Assembly (NCBI GenBank): GCA_949710005.1
Contig: OX453287.1
Location: 1,204,501-1,268,500 of the forward strand
DNA: 64,000 bases
From: Ricordea florida
Lineage: Eukaryota > Cnidaria > Anthozoa > Corallimorpharia > Ricordeidae
Direction of reading: 5' to 3'
Positions 1-11,290 of the stretch are shown here, in pieces. The translations under genes were made by a program, and so were the position numbers. Each line of letters starts with the position of its first letter. Position 1 is the first letter of the stretch. The notes under the pieces were generated by a model that had not been told where the DNA came from, searched no databases, and saw only the letters and a list, made by a program, of their open reading frames with translations.

Positions 1-403
1 AAAATCGTCTGGCGTTAGCCAGCGTAAAATCTGTAAAGACACTATCGGGGCTTAAAGGGTTAAGGAGATAGTTTTTAACCCTTTAAGCCCCGAGGGGTCT
101 CCCTGTGACGAGTAAAATCGTCTGGCGTTAGCCAGCGTAAAATCTGTAAAGACACTATCGGGGCTTAAAGGGTTAAGGAGATAGTTTTTAACCCTTTAAG
201 CCCCGAGGGGTCTCCCTGTGACGAGTAAAATCGTCTGGCGTTAGCCAGCGTAAAATCTGTAAAGACACTATCGGGTCTTAATGGGTTAAGGAGATAGTTT
301 TTAACCCTTTAAGCCTCGAGGGGTCTCCCTGTGACGAGTAAAATCGTCTGGCGTTAACCAGAGTAAAATCTGTAAAGACACTATCGGAGCTTAAAGGGTT
401 AAT
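1..403. repeat. 113-bp tandem satellite, about 3.5 copies
   Basis: Units begin at 1, 114, 227 and 340 (exact period 113) and the array runs off the left edge. Each unit contains an inverted repeat, GGGGCTTAAAGGGTTA ... TAACCCTTTAAGCCCC, so each copy can fold. The third and fourth copies carry a few substitutions. Confidence 0.95.
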
Positions 404-930
404 ATCCTCATATTAAAATATCTCAGCCTAAAGCAATAAAGCTATGAATATCTTGCCGTAAAATCAGGAATTTTAACCGACAGTAATTTTTTGGCAATGC
501 GACCAAAAAGGCTCAGTCAGTGTTATCGTGAAATTCACAGCCTTCATAAATTATTTACGTACATACGGCTTAAAAGAGTAGAATAAGCTGATAAGATTAA
601 ACCAATCATGGGTCATTTGATTCTCCTACAACAAATTAAAGCGATTTACTGGATTTAAACTGTTTGTTTTGTGATTAGTTATATTGAAACCACGAAACAG
701 AATTTTGATTTTTTTGTTCGTTTTTCTGTGCAAATGGTTTTAAAAGAAGTTCCGGTTAACTGTACTGGTGGCTAAGAAGAGTTTAACAAGTTCCGCGGCC
801 ATAGGACGCTGCTTTTCTAACATTTAAAAAAGTAACTATCGAATTCTATAATTTGTACTTTGGTAGAGCAAGAATTCCACAAAAATCCTAACAAAGAAAG
901 CATTGGCTCACGAATTTATTGACAGGTAGA

Positions 931-1109
931 ATAGAGCGTTTTCACATGACGTCACAGCAGCCATATTGGTGTTCCAAAACAATGAAACGGCGGCCATGTT
1001 GGTGTTCCAAACTAATCCTCTGGGAGTTGAGGTCCTTTCTTATGTAAAAACTTTCTTTTGTTTCAAAAAATTTGCATGGCTGCTGGCCACGTGAGTGAAA
1101 ACGCTCTAT
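931..1109. mobile_element. MITE with GAGCGTTTTCAC termini
   Basis: The inverted ends GAGCGTTTTCAC and GTGAAAACGCTC bound about 175 bp and are flanked by TA on both sides (932-933, 1107-1108), which suggests a Tc1/mariner-type MITE. Inside, a motif reading GCCATNTTGGTGTTCCAAA occurs twice. There is no ORF. Confidence 0.65.
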
Positions 1110-2021
1110 AGTTTTAAGACAACTTCGTCAATGGTTGCTCATTATACTTAAATCAATATAGAAGACACCGTTTTTCAGTCGAACTTTCATAATCATGCCG
1201 GAAAAAAACTCCCATGAAATTTCTACATGCATAAACGAAAACATTGAAAGATATTGGATGACATCCGCGTAATGGAAGATAATGTGATCACCTCGTGAAC
1301 TGCCAAGGATTTTACCTGCTAATATGCGGAATAATAATTGTTCTTCGCTTCTTTTTTCCATTTGTAGTCTTTTTTCTTGGTCCGTACTGTAAGTTACGGA
1401 CCGAGTTTTTTTCCGCTCGGATTTGTGGCCCAAGCGCGAATTTGTGGAACACATGAACTGCCTGAATGGGGGAACAGAATTCCGAGGTGCTTTGCTAGGA
1501 ACTGGCTTTGAGTTCCTCACAAGTCCCAAGACGTTTCGAGAAGTTTTCTTGGGCAACGAATTACACTGTAGTTAGTATGTGATAAAGAAGTTTCTGCCTC
1601 TCAAACATTGCAAGAGAAGAAGACTTTTCCCCTTTAGAAACATGTTAAAAGAACAGATTAGTAGAGTGAAGGCCCCAAGTTTTATTACGATGAGTTTTCC
1701 CGACCCTGAAAGCTTTTCAGGATTTTCGAGAAACGCACACCATCCAATTGTCGTGCGGACCTACTTTTGTCAGTGTGTGCTCCTCTTTTATGATGTCTCT
1801 AGCTATTAACATTCTCTTGTTGTTTTGATTAGGATCCCCGCTTTAATGCGGAGATAGACAAGAGTACGGGTTACAGAACACACAGCATACTGTGCATGCC
1901 CATCAAAAGCCATGATGGAGAGGTGTGTTACAACTAAGTCATAAATTAACAAGACTTCGTTGGCAAAATATTGGCTAAGCAGCTGCGCTTTGTATATATC
2001 ACCCGAATAGGACTCCATGCT

Positions 2022-2140
2022 GTCCAATTAAAATATTGGATGAGAAAATTCAGAGGAACACCAAAATTAGACAAAGCCGCAGGCCGAGTCCAATTTGGTG
2101 TTCCAAGGAATTTTCGAATCCAACATTTTCTTAATTGGAC
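2022..2140. repeat. Imperfect foldback, about 50-bp arms
   Basis: The left arm starts GTCCAATTAAAATATTGGAT and the right arm ends TTAATTGGAC. The arms pair imperfectly around a GC-rich centre (AAAGCCGCAGGCC). It shares TCCAAT-rich sequence with the perfect hairpin just downstream. Confidence 0.75.
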
Positions 2141-2174
2141 AAGCACGGAGTCTTGTTTTTTGTTAATTATATAG

Positions 2175-2251
2175 CTACCTCTAAATCCAATATTGGCAAC
2201 TGTCCAATTTTTCTTAAATTGGACAGTTGCCAATATTGGATTTAGAGGTAG
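2175..2251. repeat. Perfect 36-bp hairpin with 5-nt loop
   Basis: Arm 2175-2210 (starts CTACCTCTAAATCCAATATT) and arm 2216-2251 are exact reverse complements around the loop TTCTT. Perfect arms suggest recent formation or gene conversion of a foldback element. Confidence 0.95.
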
Positions 2252-3958
2252 TTGTATAATTAAGGTTCTTATGTTTGTTGTATTTAGCGTGCGGTAACGG
2301 GCGTCCATGGCCAGATGCCTGATATGCAATAGAACGCGTTCATTAGTTGGCAAGTTAGCCAATATTTAGAACTGCACTAATAGATTTTTCAAGAGGAAAT
2401 ATGTGACAGCTGCGTGTGGGTTCTGACCCTAGATCAGGTCCTTGAGAAATGAAAGTCTATTCCCCTATCTAGTAGGTTGTGACTACAGTCTGTAAGCTCC
2501 TTATTGTCAGAGGTGTCGTCGTCGTAAGTTCCCGTGATTTTCCATTATTGATTTCGATGGCACTCATCTTATAACTTTGGATAATACGGTCCACTCAGCC
2601 TCACCATTTTCATGAACATATATTTTTTTTTACTTTTAAAAAGCCACTTCGATTACTAAATTGCATCGCGATTAGACTTGCAATTACGCTTTGAACTTTT
2701 GCTTTTGTTTTTCTTGTCTTTGGGTAAAATATTCCTAAACTTTGAACTTATATAATATTTATTAGGTGCCCTCATGTAGTTTAAATCATGCAAGCTGGGA
2801 TAAAACTCGATTAAGTTTGCCTTCACTTCAACCAGCAATTATTTGTTTTAAAATGAAAGGTAAGAGATTTATTCTACATAGTTTACCTGAAAATAAATGC
2901 ACCTGCTGCTTGTACAAATAACTTGCAATTCTTAAATTTTCCTTCATTTTATGGGCAGCGGATGCATAGATAACTGACAGCTGTGATCCTTCAGTTAACA
3001 TCCGTTTGTAGGAAATCGACAGAGAGGAACATCCCGGAAGGAGTTAATTTTTACGTATTCTAAAATATTCAACACAGGTGGAACCCTGATTCAGTTTCGC
3101 GATAGTTACATTTACACCCTCTACCGAGTCATTTGACGACAAAGCCTTTTTTTCCATTAGGTGATTGGGGTTGCTCAAATCATAAACAAGAAGTCTGGGG
3201 CTCACCGTTTTACCGAGAAAGACGAAAAGGTAATCATGTGCCATGTGTGGAATAACGAGCTAGGCGAGTTGTACTCCTGCAAGGCTTTGGCAACCTATGG
3301 GGCCATTCGTTTTAATAATGTACAGATAACGGATCGTTAGCGTTTCCTCTTAGGTCGTTGTCGTTGGGACTACGAAATGTTAATTGTGTTTTCTACTTTT
3401 TTCAAACTCTGCGAGCGAGGAGCTGGCTTACCAGTCATTTGACTGATTTGAAGGGTGGGGGGGGGGGGGGGAGGGGGTTGATGGGTGCCTTACCGTTCGT
3501 GCAGTTCACGGAAATAGATTTTCAGTCCTTATCTCGGGAAAACACTGTAAAGAGTGGAAATAGATATAGTCTTGCTAGTTCCGTGCGTATGTACTCTTAT
3601 TAAGAGCAGTTTGGTAGCCAACCAGAAACGAGGAAGCCATCTGGTGGAAAATTTGCGGTTGAGGTAAAGCGGCTTTAAGGAAATTTGGGAGAACATGCGA
3701 CCGAGAGAGCTTGAGAACTTTTTAAAATGGTGGCTGACAATAACTTTTTTCCCTCGCAACTCATTTGTTATACATTCATAATGATTAATCATCATCATCT
3801 CGTTTTTTATTGTTTTTTAGTTAATTGATTAAGGAAGAACCTTTAGAACTGTACAGTTTTCTTAACGTAAAAGGTTATGATTTAAATGTTTGTTAATTAA
3901 ATGACCAGTTGCCCTTAAAATAGGATGACTCGTAGGTTTGATTCTCTTTCATTTTCAG

Positions 3959-4048
3959 GTTTTCAGGAACTACCTTACCTTCTGTGGGATCGGAATTACC
4001 AATGCCCAGCTATTTGAGATTTCAGTGCAAGAGTTCAAAAGAAATCAG
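3959..4048 (+). CDS. Phosphodiesterase exon 1 of those recognised (end of GAF-A)
   Basis: The exon is bounded by a TTTTCAG acceptor and a CAG|GTACAA donor and encodes 30 residues including [20 protein letters not shown]. This is the conserved last strand and helix of GAF-A in PDE5/6/11 enzymes. It ends in phase 0. The whole gene (19 exons, 3959-55285, + strand) keeps one frame through 1821 coding nt. It encodes a cyclic-nucleotide phosphodiesterase that hydrolyses cGMP and/or cAMP; GAF-B here is closest to PDE11A as I recall it, and the C-terminus resembles PDE6. Confidence 0.85.
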
Positions 4049-4159
4049 GTACAACAAACGCAGCCATTGAAGAAAAGTCAGAATCAGTTTCGTACTCGGT
4101 TCAAATCAAAATGTTCGTGTTTTGCATTACGAGGCATTGAATGGGAGTACCTGTACTTG

Positions 4160-4420
4160 TAGGCGGGGGGTACTCTGGTACACTGGAGATGGGGTGGTTC
4201 TTAGGTGTACTAGTGGCGGTAGGGTAGGGCTCGGGAAATATTAGTTACAAGGGGTATCCAGGTGTTCTAGTAACACGAGGTGCTTAGATATACTAATGTC
4301 AGGGGGTGCTATTGTATGTTAGTCACAGAGGGCTGGCTCTCAGGAGTACCAGTGACAGAGGAGCCCTGGACTTTAATGGGAGTGGGATGAGGTAGTTTGA
4401 ACGCAGTCCTGGCACTCCCT
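4160..4420. repeat. G-rich degenerate repeat, copy 1
   Basis: Degenerate units of the form GGGG-TAC-TCAGGTGTACTAGT are spaced roughly 25-30 bp apart. The block is homologous to 7345-7690 in a later intron of the same gene. It is non-coding. Confidence 0.75.
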
Positions 4421-4920
4421 TCCATCCCCTCCCACCCGTTCTGTGTAATGAAAAACATTCAATTGCATTACCGTAACGTACAGCATTTTGATGGAAGGTG
4501 CACGTGAAGGGGGTAATGATTCACGTAGAATTTGGGGTTGTATTCAATTTTGATAAGATAAGAGTAATCTTCCTGAATGTTTACCCAGTACCAGGATGTA
4601 CAAGTAGGTACTGCATCCCCCTGAATCCTGTTTGCCATTGGTTTTATGTCTCCCAATTGATGCATTCCTCCTGCTTTTTAGAATATATCCTAGCAGCAAC
4701 TTGTTAACAGCTCTGACAAGAGTTGAAACATTGTATTTGTCATGTGAACTTTATGCTCTACTACGCATGTGCGAAAGTAATCTTACGGACCGCGTGCTTT
4801 GAGTCGTAGCACAATTTTCCAGATCTGTACCTTTGGCGATGTACCATTAACGTTTGTTCTTGACATGGTGGCAGTGGTGGGATAACACACGCAAAAGTTA
4901 TAAGAGAAAGCGGCTAGAGA

Positions 4921-5118
4921 ATGGAATTGGTGATGTTGATGCTCGATCCAACGGAGAAATTCGACTTTTCAAAGTCAGAAGAGTGGCCAAACTGGAAGTC
5001 ACGCTTCGAACACTTCAAATGTGCTAAAAAAAGAAGCGAAGAAGACGAAGTACTTCAAATCAATGCCCCGCTCTATTCAATAGGAAAAGAGGCCGAACAC
5101 ATATTCAATCGGGTGTGA
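4921..5118 (+). pseudogene. Gag-like N-terminal fragment of Gypsy element
   Basis: A 65-aa frame just after the putative primer-binding site contains FDFSKSEEWPNWKSRFEHF, a pattern seen at the start of Gypsy Gag proteins. The rest of Gag and the protease are missing: sequence passes directly into the late part of reverse transcriptase, so a large internal deletion is implied. Confidence 0.6.
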
Positions 5119-5820
5119 AGGTAAACGAAAAGAAATGTGAGATTTGCAAGCCAGAAATTCGCTTCTTTGGAAGTGTCATTACTGAGTAAGGAGTCAGCCC
5201 AGATCCTGATAAAGTGAAAGCAATTCAGGAACTTGCGCCACCACAGAATGTATCCCAATTGCGACAAGTATTGGGTATAGTTAACTACCTTTGCAGAGTT
5301 CTTCCAGACCTGTCAACTGTGATCAGCCCAATGAATGAGTTACTGAAATCGGATGCTACATGGACTTGGTCCCACAGGCAGCAACAAGCAAGCAAGCAAC
5401 AGTATGAGCTTTCTATGTTCCAAACAAGCCAACTGTGGTCAGCGCAAACGTAGTTATGGCCTGGGTGGTGTCTTTCAGAAACATGATGACTAACTACGTC
5501 CTGTAGCATTCGTCTCCTGCTCGATGACCGATGCAGAGAAGAAATACACCCAATTTGAAAAGTAATGCCTGGCATCCGTTTAGGCTTGTGAGACGTTCTC
5601 CCGCTATCTTTGTGGCCCGGAGTTATTCAAGCTGATGACCGACCCTAAGCCGCTTGTACCGATGTTCACCAAGCAAGATCTTAACAATGTTCTTTTAAGA
5701 TGTCAGCGTCTCCTTATGCCTATGATGAGGTTCAACCCAAAGGCGAAGTATGTGCCAGAAAAGGAGCTTGTACGTAGTTGCTGACACTCTATCCAGTAAC
5801 CCCCTTGCAACTACTTCTGA
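5119..5820 (+). pseudogene. Gypsy reverse transcriptase / RNase H remnant
   Basis: Fragments in one or more frames match the end of RT and the RNase H region: RFFGSVIT, SPDPDKVKAIQELAPP, LGIVNYLCRVLPDLS, then RPVAFVSCSMTDAEKKYTQF and LCGPELFKLMTDPKPLVPM. Stops interrupt the frame (for example just after RFFGSVITE, and in the RNase H part). The catalytic RT palm is absent, so this cannot encode an active enzyme. Confidence 0.8.
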
Positions 5821-6633
5821 GGCAACAGACTTAGAACATGACATCAAAGCCTTTTTTGATGCAGCAGAAATGTCACGTCCAGCATCACCTGACAAACTTG
5901 AGCAAGTCAAGCAAGCTATAATGTCCGATGGGGAATTCCGGAGGAGATCATCAGTGATAATGGGCCGCAGTTTTCGTTTGAACAATTCTGCAAATTCAGC
6001 TAACAGTATGATTTCAAACACACCACCACGAGCCCATATCACCCCCAAGCAAATTACGAAGCTGAAACTGGCGTCCGCATTGCCAAGAAGATCTTAATGC
6101 AGAGTGATCCCTTTGTTGCACTGACGAGCTACAGAGCCACACCCCACAAGGTAACCAGGGCAAGTCCTTGCAAGCTGTTAATAGTAAGAGAGATCCGTAA
6201 CCTCCTTCGGTATGGTGCACGACCACTACCAGAACTACAACCAGGAGATGCCGTCTGCATTGAACTTGATCACCAGAAAGGATGTAAGACTCGGGGCGTG
6301 GTCGTCTCCAGAAGTACTACGCAACGATCTTATGGCATAGAAATGCCCCATGGTATCGTGCGTCGGAAAAGGAAACAACTGCGATTGACAATTGTAAAGA
6401 AGCCTAAAAGAAGAGAGTCATTCGTAGATCCCGAGCAGGATCCGTGTCCACAGTCTCCACTAGCTAGTGCACAAGAGATACCAACTGTAACCCCCTTGGA
6501 TGAGCCACAAGTCACACAGCCACACCCTGATCAGAGGAGTACTAACGGAATCACCAAACCCTCTAGGCAAGAAGTCAGAACCTCAAGTGGTCGAGTCGTG
6601 AGAAAGCTAATCCGCTTTCGTGAAGACATTTGA
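5821..6633 (+). pseudogene. Gypsy integrase C-terminal remnant
   Basis: A broken integrase core with a frame change is followed by an open 178-aa frame (6097-6633) containing LTSYRATPH, then PGDAVCIELDH and SYGIEMPHGIVRRKRKQLR. These are the typical end of the core and the SH3-like C-terminal domain of Gypsy integrases. Most of the core, including the N-terminal zinc-binding part, is missing. Confidence 0.75.
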
Positions 6634-6768
6634 TTTAGTGCATAACACAGAACACATTTTACAAGCTGTTCAGTTCCATTTACATTAAGCTAAGAGATAT
6701 TGACACTTTGATTCACGTGTTATACATTAAAGTTTGTTCTTGACAGTATTAATATTTTATTTATTTAG

Positions 6769-6912
6769 GTGCTCCTCCAACTTGCACGAGGTATTTTTGA
6801 AGAGCAAAGTAACTTGGACACGTGTGTTCATAATATCATGCTGAAGGCTCAAGAACTACTGCATGTTGAAAGATGTCTTGTGTTTCTCATTGATGATACA
6901 TCAACTGAAAGA
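6769..6912 (+). CDS. Phosphodiesterase exon 2 (start of GAF-B)
   Basis: The exon encodes 48 residues (gene residues 31-78), including [16 protein letters not shown] and [10 protein letters not shown], the first helix and strand of GAF-B. Acceptor TTTAG, donor AGA|GTGAGT, phase 0 at both ends. Confidence 0.92.
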
Positions 6913-7234
6913 GTGAGTACATACGCACTTAAAAATGAATATCTCATTAATAGAAACCACCTCATTGGGTTTTAGAAATCTGGAAATCTGATTGGTTAAA
7001 AGCAAGTAGCATTAAAATCATGTACTTTGAACTAAACAATATCAGGAGCGAATCACCCCTGACAATATACAACCTCTTCTTGGTGTTTTGTATGTGATGA
7101 AATACTATGTGTCATATTCGATAAACTGCATCATTTTGGAGGGATCAGAAACTGAAACAAATGTTTTTTCTATGAAGAAAAGTGACCTGAAACTGATAAC
7201 GACAATAAACAACGTTTCTCTTTTTTCTTTACAG

Positions 7235-7296
7235 GATGTGATATTTTCCAAGGTGTTTGAGCTGCATTCTGGAGCTGATGATGGAGCAGGCCCGAG
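7235..7296 (+). CDS. Phosphodiesterase exon 3 (GAF-B)
   Basis: Encodes DVIFSKVFELHSGADDGAGP and the first two bases of a split codon. Acceptor TTTACAG, donor GAG|GTACTT, ending in phase 2. Confidence 0.85.
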
Positions 7297-7344
7297 GTAC
7301 TTTCCTTCCTCACACACAGTTTGGGCTTAGTTTATTCTAGTAGC

Positions 7345-7690
7345 AAGCGAGTACTTGGGGGGGGGGGGGGGCACTCAGGTATTCTGGAGACGGGGTGGTT
7401 CTTAGGTGTACTAGAGGGGAGGACTCGGGAAATGCCAGTTACAAGAGGTACCCAGGTGTACTAGTAATAGGAGGTGCTCAGATCTACTAATGTTAAGGGG
7501 GTGCTCAGGTATACTATTGCCAGGGGGTACTCAGGAGTACCATTTTCAGAGGAGCCCTCTCGTGTATCTGAGACGGGAGTACTTACTATATAGAGGGGGG
7601 TAGTCATGTATGTAGAAGTGTTCACGTGTACTTCTGATTGGGAGGGCTCTCTGGTATGTCAATGACAAGAGGCAGTCAGGTAATCAATAA
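7345..7690. repeat. G-rich degenerate repeat, copy 2
   Basis: It opens with a G-run and then repeats GGGGTACTCAGGTATACTA-like units. Over long stretches it matches 4160-4420, for example GGGGTGGTTCTTAGGTGTAC in both. Confidence 0.8.
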
Positions 7691-7737
7691 GCAGTGGGTA
7701 TCCCACGTGACTTGTGTTTTTGCTGCATCTCTTGCAG

Positions 7738-7801
7738 TTCAGCTGATACTCATCTTTCCATGAACACTGGTATTGCGGCCTTAGTGGCATCAACTGGAAA
7801 G
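7738..7801 (+). CDS. Phosphodiesterase exon 4 (GAF-B)
   Basis: Encodes SADTHLSMNTGIAALVASTG plus K. The GIAALVASTG segment is the conserved GAF loop preceding the NIPDAY motif. Acceptor CTTGCAG, donor AAG|GTTTGT. Confidence 0.92.
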
Positions 7802-8264
7802 GTTTGTTAAATTAATGGTTATCATTAATACCAAACATAACCTTTTATTGTTTTTTTTTTAAGTTCGCTTGTTCATTCATTTATTGTGGACAAGTTGAAT
7901 CCCGGAGATTCGTATGAGTATCGTCAGTTCTTCTTTTTGTAGGAACCTGGAACCTTTCTCTTTATAACATGCTCATTAAAAAATTCTTGGGCTCTTTCAA
8001 GGCACTCAACCTACCCGTAGTCAGACAGTCAAATGTGACTTAGCAGCTTCGCAAGCTGTGAACGGACCTCTTCTACTTGGCATTAGTAAAAGTCAATTCA
8101 AGGAAGTAATTGATTTAAGGTTTAAATATTTTGACTCAACAACCTCTTTGAGTGAAACTAACTACCAAAGATCAGTTTCAAGTTGTATAACGATGTGGTC
8201 AGGTTTATTTTTTAAATGTTTTAAAGAAAGGCCTATAAATATAAGTTGTTTTACTGCTTGACAG

Positions 8265-8312
8265 GCTGTGAATATTCCAGATGCGTACGCAGACAGCCGC
8301 TTTAACCCTGAG
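8265..8312 (+). CDS. Phosphodiesterase exon 5 (GAF-B NIPDAY motif)
   Basis: A 48-nt exon encoding AVNIPDAYADSRFNPE, the NIPDAY..RF signature of cyclic-nucleotide-binding GAF domains. Phase 0 on both sides. Confidence 0.93.
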
Positions 8313-8626
8313 GTTGGTCTGACGGTTACGTAATGAATAAGTCATGTGCTATACCATAGAGTATCCATACCTCTCCCTTTAATGGAATTTCTCTCTGATC
8401 CTTCTCCACGTCATTCGTTTTAGTTTTTTTTTTCTCTGAATCAATTAACGTTTATATTTTGTATTGCCCTCCTAATAATTATTTGCACACTCAACGACAG
8501 GGGTAGACGTTGTTTACACACCGCGTTTGTGGTCTTAAGAAAAAAAGAAGTGGAAAATTGGGATTTATTCAAAGCACTTGCAAAACACCTGAGTGGCTAA
8601 TCAATTTTTTCACTTTTTTTTCTAAG

Positions 8627-8702
8627 GCTGATATCGGAACAGGTTTTACGACTAAATCAATTCTAGGAATGCCAATATTTGACAGACAGCAAAAGATCAT
8701 CG
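8627..8702 (+). CDS. Phosphodiesterase exon 6 (GAF-B)
   Basis: Encodes the TGFTTKSILGMPIFDRQQKI strand region of GAF-B. Acceptor TCTAAG, donor ATCG|GTGAGT, ending in phase 1. Confidence 0.92.
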
Positions 8703-9240
8703 GTGAGTGCAAAACGAATATTAATGATTCTAAAATTCGTATACCCGTCGTTTCTGGGTGGAGCATAACTAGTGTTGATACTTTCTTACCGAACAACATT
8801 GGTAAAATGACTATAAACATTGGTTTGATAAAAAAAGGTCTGTTTGAAAACACTGTAGTTTTTCGTGTATCACGCCTATACTCGTTCCAACTTATGGCAA
8901 CGTATTCCAGTCGGAAAGAAATACCTTTTAACAACAAACTTACGTCCTTGTAACAACAGCCATGTCTTCCAAGCATTTCTTTGAACGTTGCAAAGCGACG
9001 GAGACAAAATGTCAAAATATTTTCAAAAACCCCGACTGCAATAAGTTGCAATTGTATTCTTGTTCATTTTTGTCCATTTTTTTCTTCTGTTGTAGTTGTG
9101 GTTGTGTTATTTAAGATGCTTTATTTTTTCATCCTCATATTTGTGAACTACGTTTACATATAAAAAAAAAAACATTTAGTCAGGTCGCACCCTACTTAAA
9201 CTGAATTGCGTTAGATCTTACTTTCGTTCATTTTCATTAG

Positions 9241-9308
9241 GTGTGGCCCAGCTTCTAAACAAAATGAATGAAAAACCTTTCAATGATAGCGACGAGAATC
9301 TTTTCGAG
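9241..9308 (+). CDS. Phosphodiesterase exon 7 (GAF-B)
   Basis: Completes the split Gly codon and encodes VAQLLNKMNEKPFNDSDENL plus FE, the NK..F...DE..F motif typical of PDE GAF domains. Confidence 0.93.
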
Positions 9309-9544
9309 GTGAGACTCTTGTTCACTTGCCTGTAATAAGAATCAGATTTAGTACATGTAATTAGAATATTATATTACTAAGTAAACGAACTATGTGGATA
9401 TTCTAACACCTTCTTATGACTCAGTGGTACTGTGTAAAATGTATGGAGGAAATTAAGGAGAACTTGCATTTTGTACATTAACATAAGTCTTGCCAAAAGT
9501 AGTATACTAACCTGCTTTAGGTAAGTACCTTGTACAGACAGATC

Positions 9545-10030
9545 TTCAGAAACGAACGACTGCGCCAACTATACCGTTCTAGAGTATTGCGCACCAGAGT
9601 TTCACCACAGTCTACCCGCCTATAAGCAATGATATTGAACGTGTACAGAAACGCGCCTTGTCTATTATGGATCCATACCAGGAGAACTCATCGTGCGTTA
9701 ATCTTATTAACCCTTTGAAAGAAAGGCGCTCCGGCTTGTGCGAGAAGCTATTTAATTCAGTAATGTTAGATAGTAGCCATAAGTTATTTCCTTTTTTGCC
9801 TAAGGTAAATGTAAATAAGTACAATCTGAGGCGGCAACGTCATTTTGAGCCATATAAGGTCCGTACCAATCGTTTCAAGAAGAGTTTCTTCCCAGCAATG
9901 GCCAATTTTTAATATTTAAATCTTTCTAGTATTTAATGTTTCAATTTTTAATTTTTCAATGTAAATTTTTACGCAATTCAGTCTGCGACTGCTGTATGTA
10001 GAAATCTTTAGTAAACTATCTATCTATCTA
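9545..10030 (+). mobile_element. LINE 3' fragment with TCTA tail
   Basis: A 5'-truncated non-LTR retrotransposon. The last part of the ORF is open (LEYCAP, then FHHSLP, ERVQKRALSIMDPY, then FKKSFFPAMANF and a stop at about 9910). This is the standard RT C-terminus of CR1/L2-like elements. A short AT-rich 3'UTR ends in a TATC/TCTA microsatellite (10017-10030). Inserted in sense in the intron between exons 7 and 8. Confidence 0.75.
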
Positions 10031-10095
10031 AGTGCGCCCTTTCTTTAATTTGTTCCGATAAATACACCTGAAGATAATACCATTTTGACTTGTAG

Positions 10096-10188
10096 GCATT
10101 TGCAATCTTCTGTGGCCTGGGAATCCATAACACTTTGATGTACGAGCAGGCTTGCAAGTTGCTGGCTAAACAATCTGTTGCCATGGAG
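10096..10188 (+). CDS. Phosphodiesterase exon 8 (end of GAF-B)
   Basis: 31 codons including [19 protein letters not shown], the terminal GAF-B helix. Phase 0 on both sides. Confidence 0.93.
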
Positions 10189-10834
10189 GTACGCCGAATG
10201 AAACACGCACGACATTTCGATTACTTGAATATCAAATGAAAGCACAATTTGGGTGATATGAAGTCTTTGTTCGATTTCTCATCCACTCACGTCTCTGCTC
10301 ATATACGTTTTAACATTGTATGGTTTGGGAAGAAATAGAGGAGTAATTTGGTGTAAAAGGAGGGCACCTTTTCCCGGTTAAGTAAGTTATTAAAACAAGA
10401 AGATGTTAGCTTTCAAGGTGAAGTCTTAAACGACGATTTTTCAAGATTTTGTATGAGATATGATACTTTTGACCAAGGAGTCTCTGGCTTTAAAGCTCTC
10501 GAGTGCAAAAGCGGTGCACTATGCTGTTGTTACAACGTTCCGAATCCTTGTAGACATGTAGAGACGGTCACAAACCACGCAAAACGTCCCTACTGGCCCT
10601 GAAAGAGAATGACTGTGGCTTTAGAGGTTGAATAAATTTGAAAGGTTAAACAGTTGGGCGGTACCCTTGAAAGCGTAGCGTAGAACTGAAAAATGATTAT
10701 TGTTATGAAGGACTTGAAAAGATTAATTATAAGAGACCGCGAAAACTAATACTTCATCAATGCATGATTGCCATGATGTTTCCGTGTTGTCTTTTATTCT
10801 AGACTTCCTGCTTTTTACATCTTTTTTTCTTCAG

Positions 10835-10885
10835 GTTCTGTCATATCACGCCTCTGCACAACAATCAGAAGTCGACAAAATTATG
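10835..10885 (+). CDS. Phosphodiesterase exon 9 (linker to catalytic domain)
   Basis: 17 codons, VLSYHASAQQSEVDKIM. VLSYHA is near-invariant in PDE5/6/11 between GAF-B and the catalytic domain. The following intron (10886-27732) holds element A. Confidence 0.92.
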
Positions 10886-11027
10886 GTAAGCGCTCTATAG
10901 AACAAAAGAAAATACTATTTCAAATATTTACCTAAGCAGTTTACCATTTTATGTAAAAAAAAAGTAAATATGAATAGAATCATTGAAATAAGTATACACA
11001 GTTTTCCTATTATGAGTCAAACCTACA

Positions 11028-11032
11028 GCCCT
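11028..11032. repeat. Target-site duplication GCCCT, left of element A
   Basis: GCCCT immediately precedes the left TIR and recurs at 27075-27079 immediately after the right TIR. Five bases are consistent with a retroviral-type integrase. Confidence 0.9.
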
Positions 11033-11290
11033 AGTAGTATGTAAGCGGGTTTATAAGTAGATTTTTAGCTTATTTTTAAATTTTGACTGGAAAATCTCTG
11101 TCCTTTTTTTAGCTTACGGTTTTTTTAGCTTATTTTTTAAATTTGACAGAAAAATCTCTGTCCTTTTTAGCTTACGGGTTATTTTAAATTTGTCAGAGAT
11201 TTATCAGAAAACTAAACAGAGATTTTTTCAGATTATAAAATAAAAATGATATTTAAAAGATTAGAAAAATACCCATAGAAAGTAATTATG
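11033..11290. repeat. Element A left terminal inverted repeat
   Basis: Matches the reverse complement of about 26812-27074 with small indels near the inner end. It contains two AGCTTA..AAATTTGAC..AAATCTCTGTCC repeats. The inner edge reaches the ATG of the SAP/zinc gene. Confidence 0.93.
11242..11249 (+). promoter_or_regulatory. AAAATTGA-like box in left TIR
   Basis: AAAAATGA followed by TATTTAAAAGA, 38 nt upstream of the SAP/zinc ATG. It differs by one base from the AAAATTGATATTTAAAAAG block found in element B. Confidence 0.5.

Larger units (their letters stand above)
404..3958. other. Non-coding left flank / host intron
   Basis: No convincing exon was recognised. It holds one MITE (about 931-1109), two adjacent foldbacks (2022-2251) and a G-run near 3457-3471. 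It is probably the intron upstream of the first recognised phosphodiesterase exon. The missing GAF-A exons are either left of the window or too short for me to identify. Confidence 0.6.
4700..6745 (+). mobile_element. Decayed Gypsy-type LTR retrotransposon
   Basis: A shared terminal sequence GTTTGTTCTTGACA occurs at 4852-4865 and 6732-6745, consistent with the 3' ends of two LTRs. At the left copy it is followed by TGGTGGCAGTGG, resembling a primer-binding site. Gag-like, RT/RNase H and integrase fragments follow in order but are truncated and broken. The left LTR would start near 4700; the right LTR start and the target duplication were not resolved. It lies in sense orientation in the intron between recognised exons 1 and 2. 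Confidence 0.75.

Noticed and set aside
1128-1556. 142-aa minus-strand frame
   Set aside because: Basic, motif-free, next to a MITE; no supporting homology that I can see.
3358-3603. 81-aa frame through the poly-G tract
   Set aside because: Low-complexity Gly run and no motif; chance frame.
8510-8953. 147-aa frame across phosphodiesterase exon 6
   Set aside because: Only 8627-8702 is coding; the flanks are intron read through.
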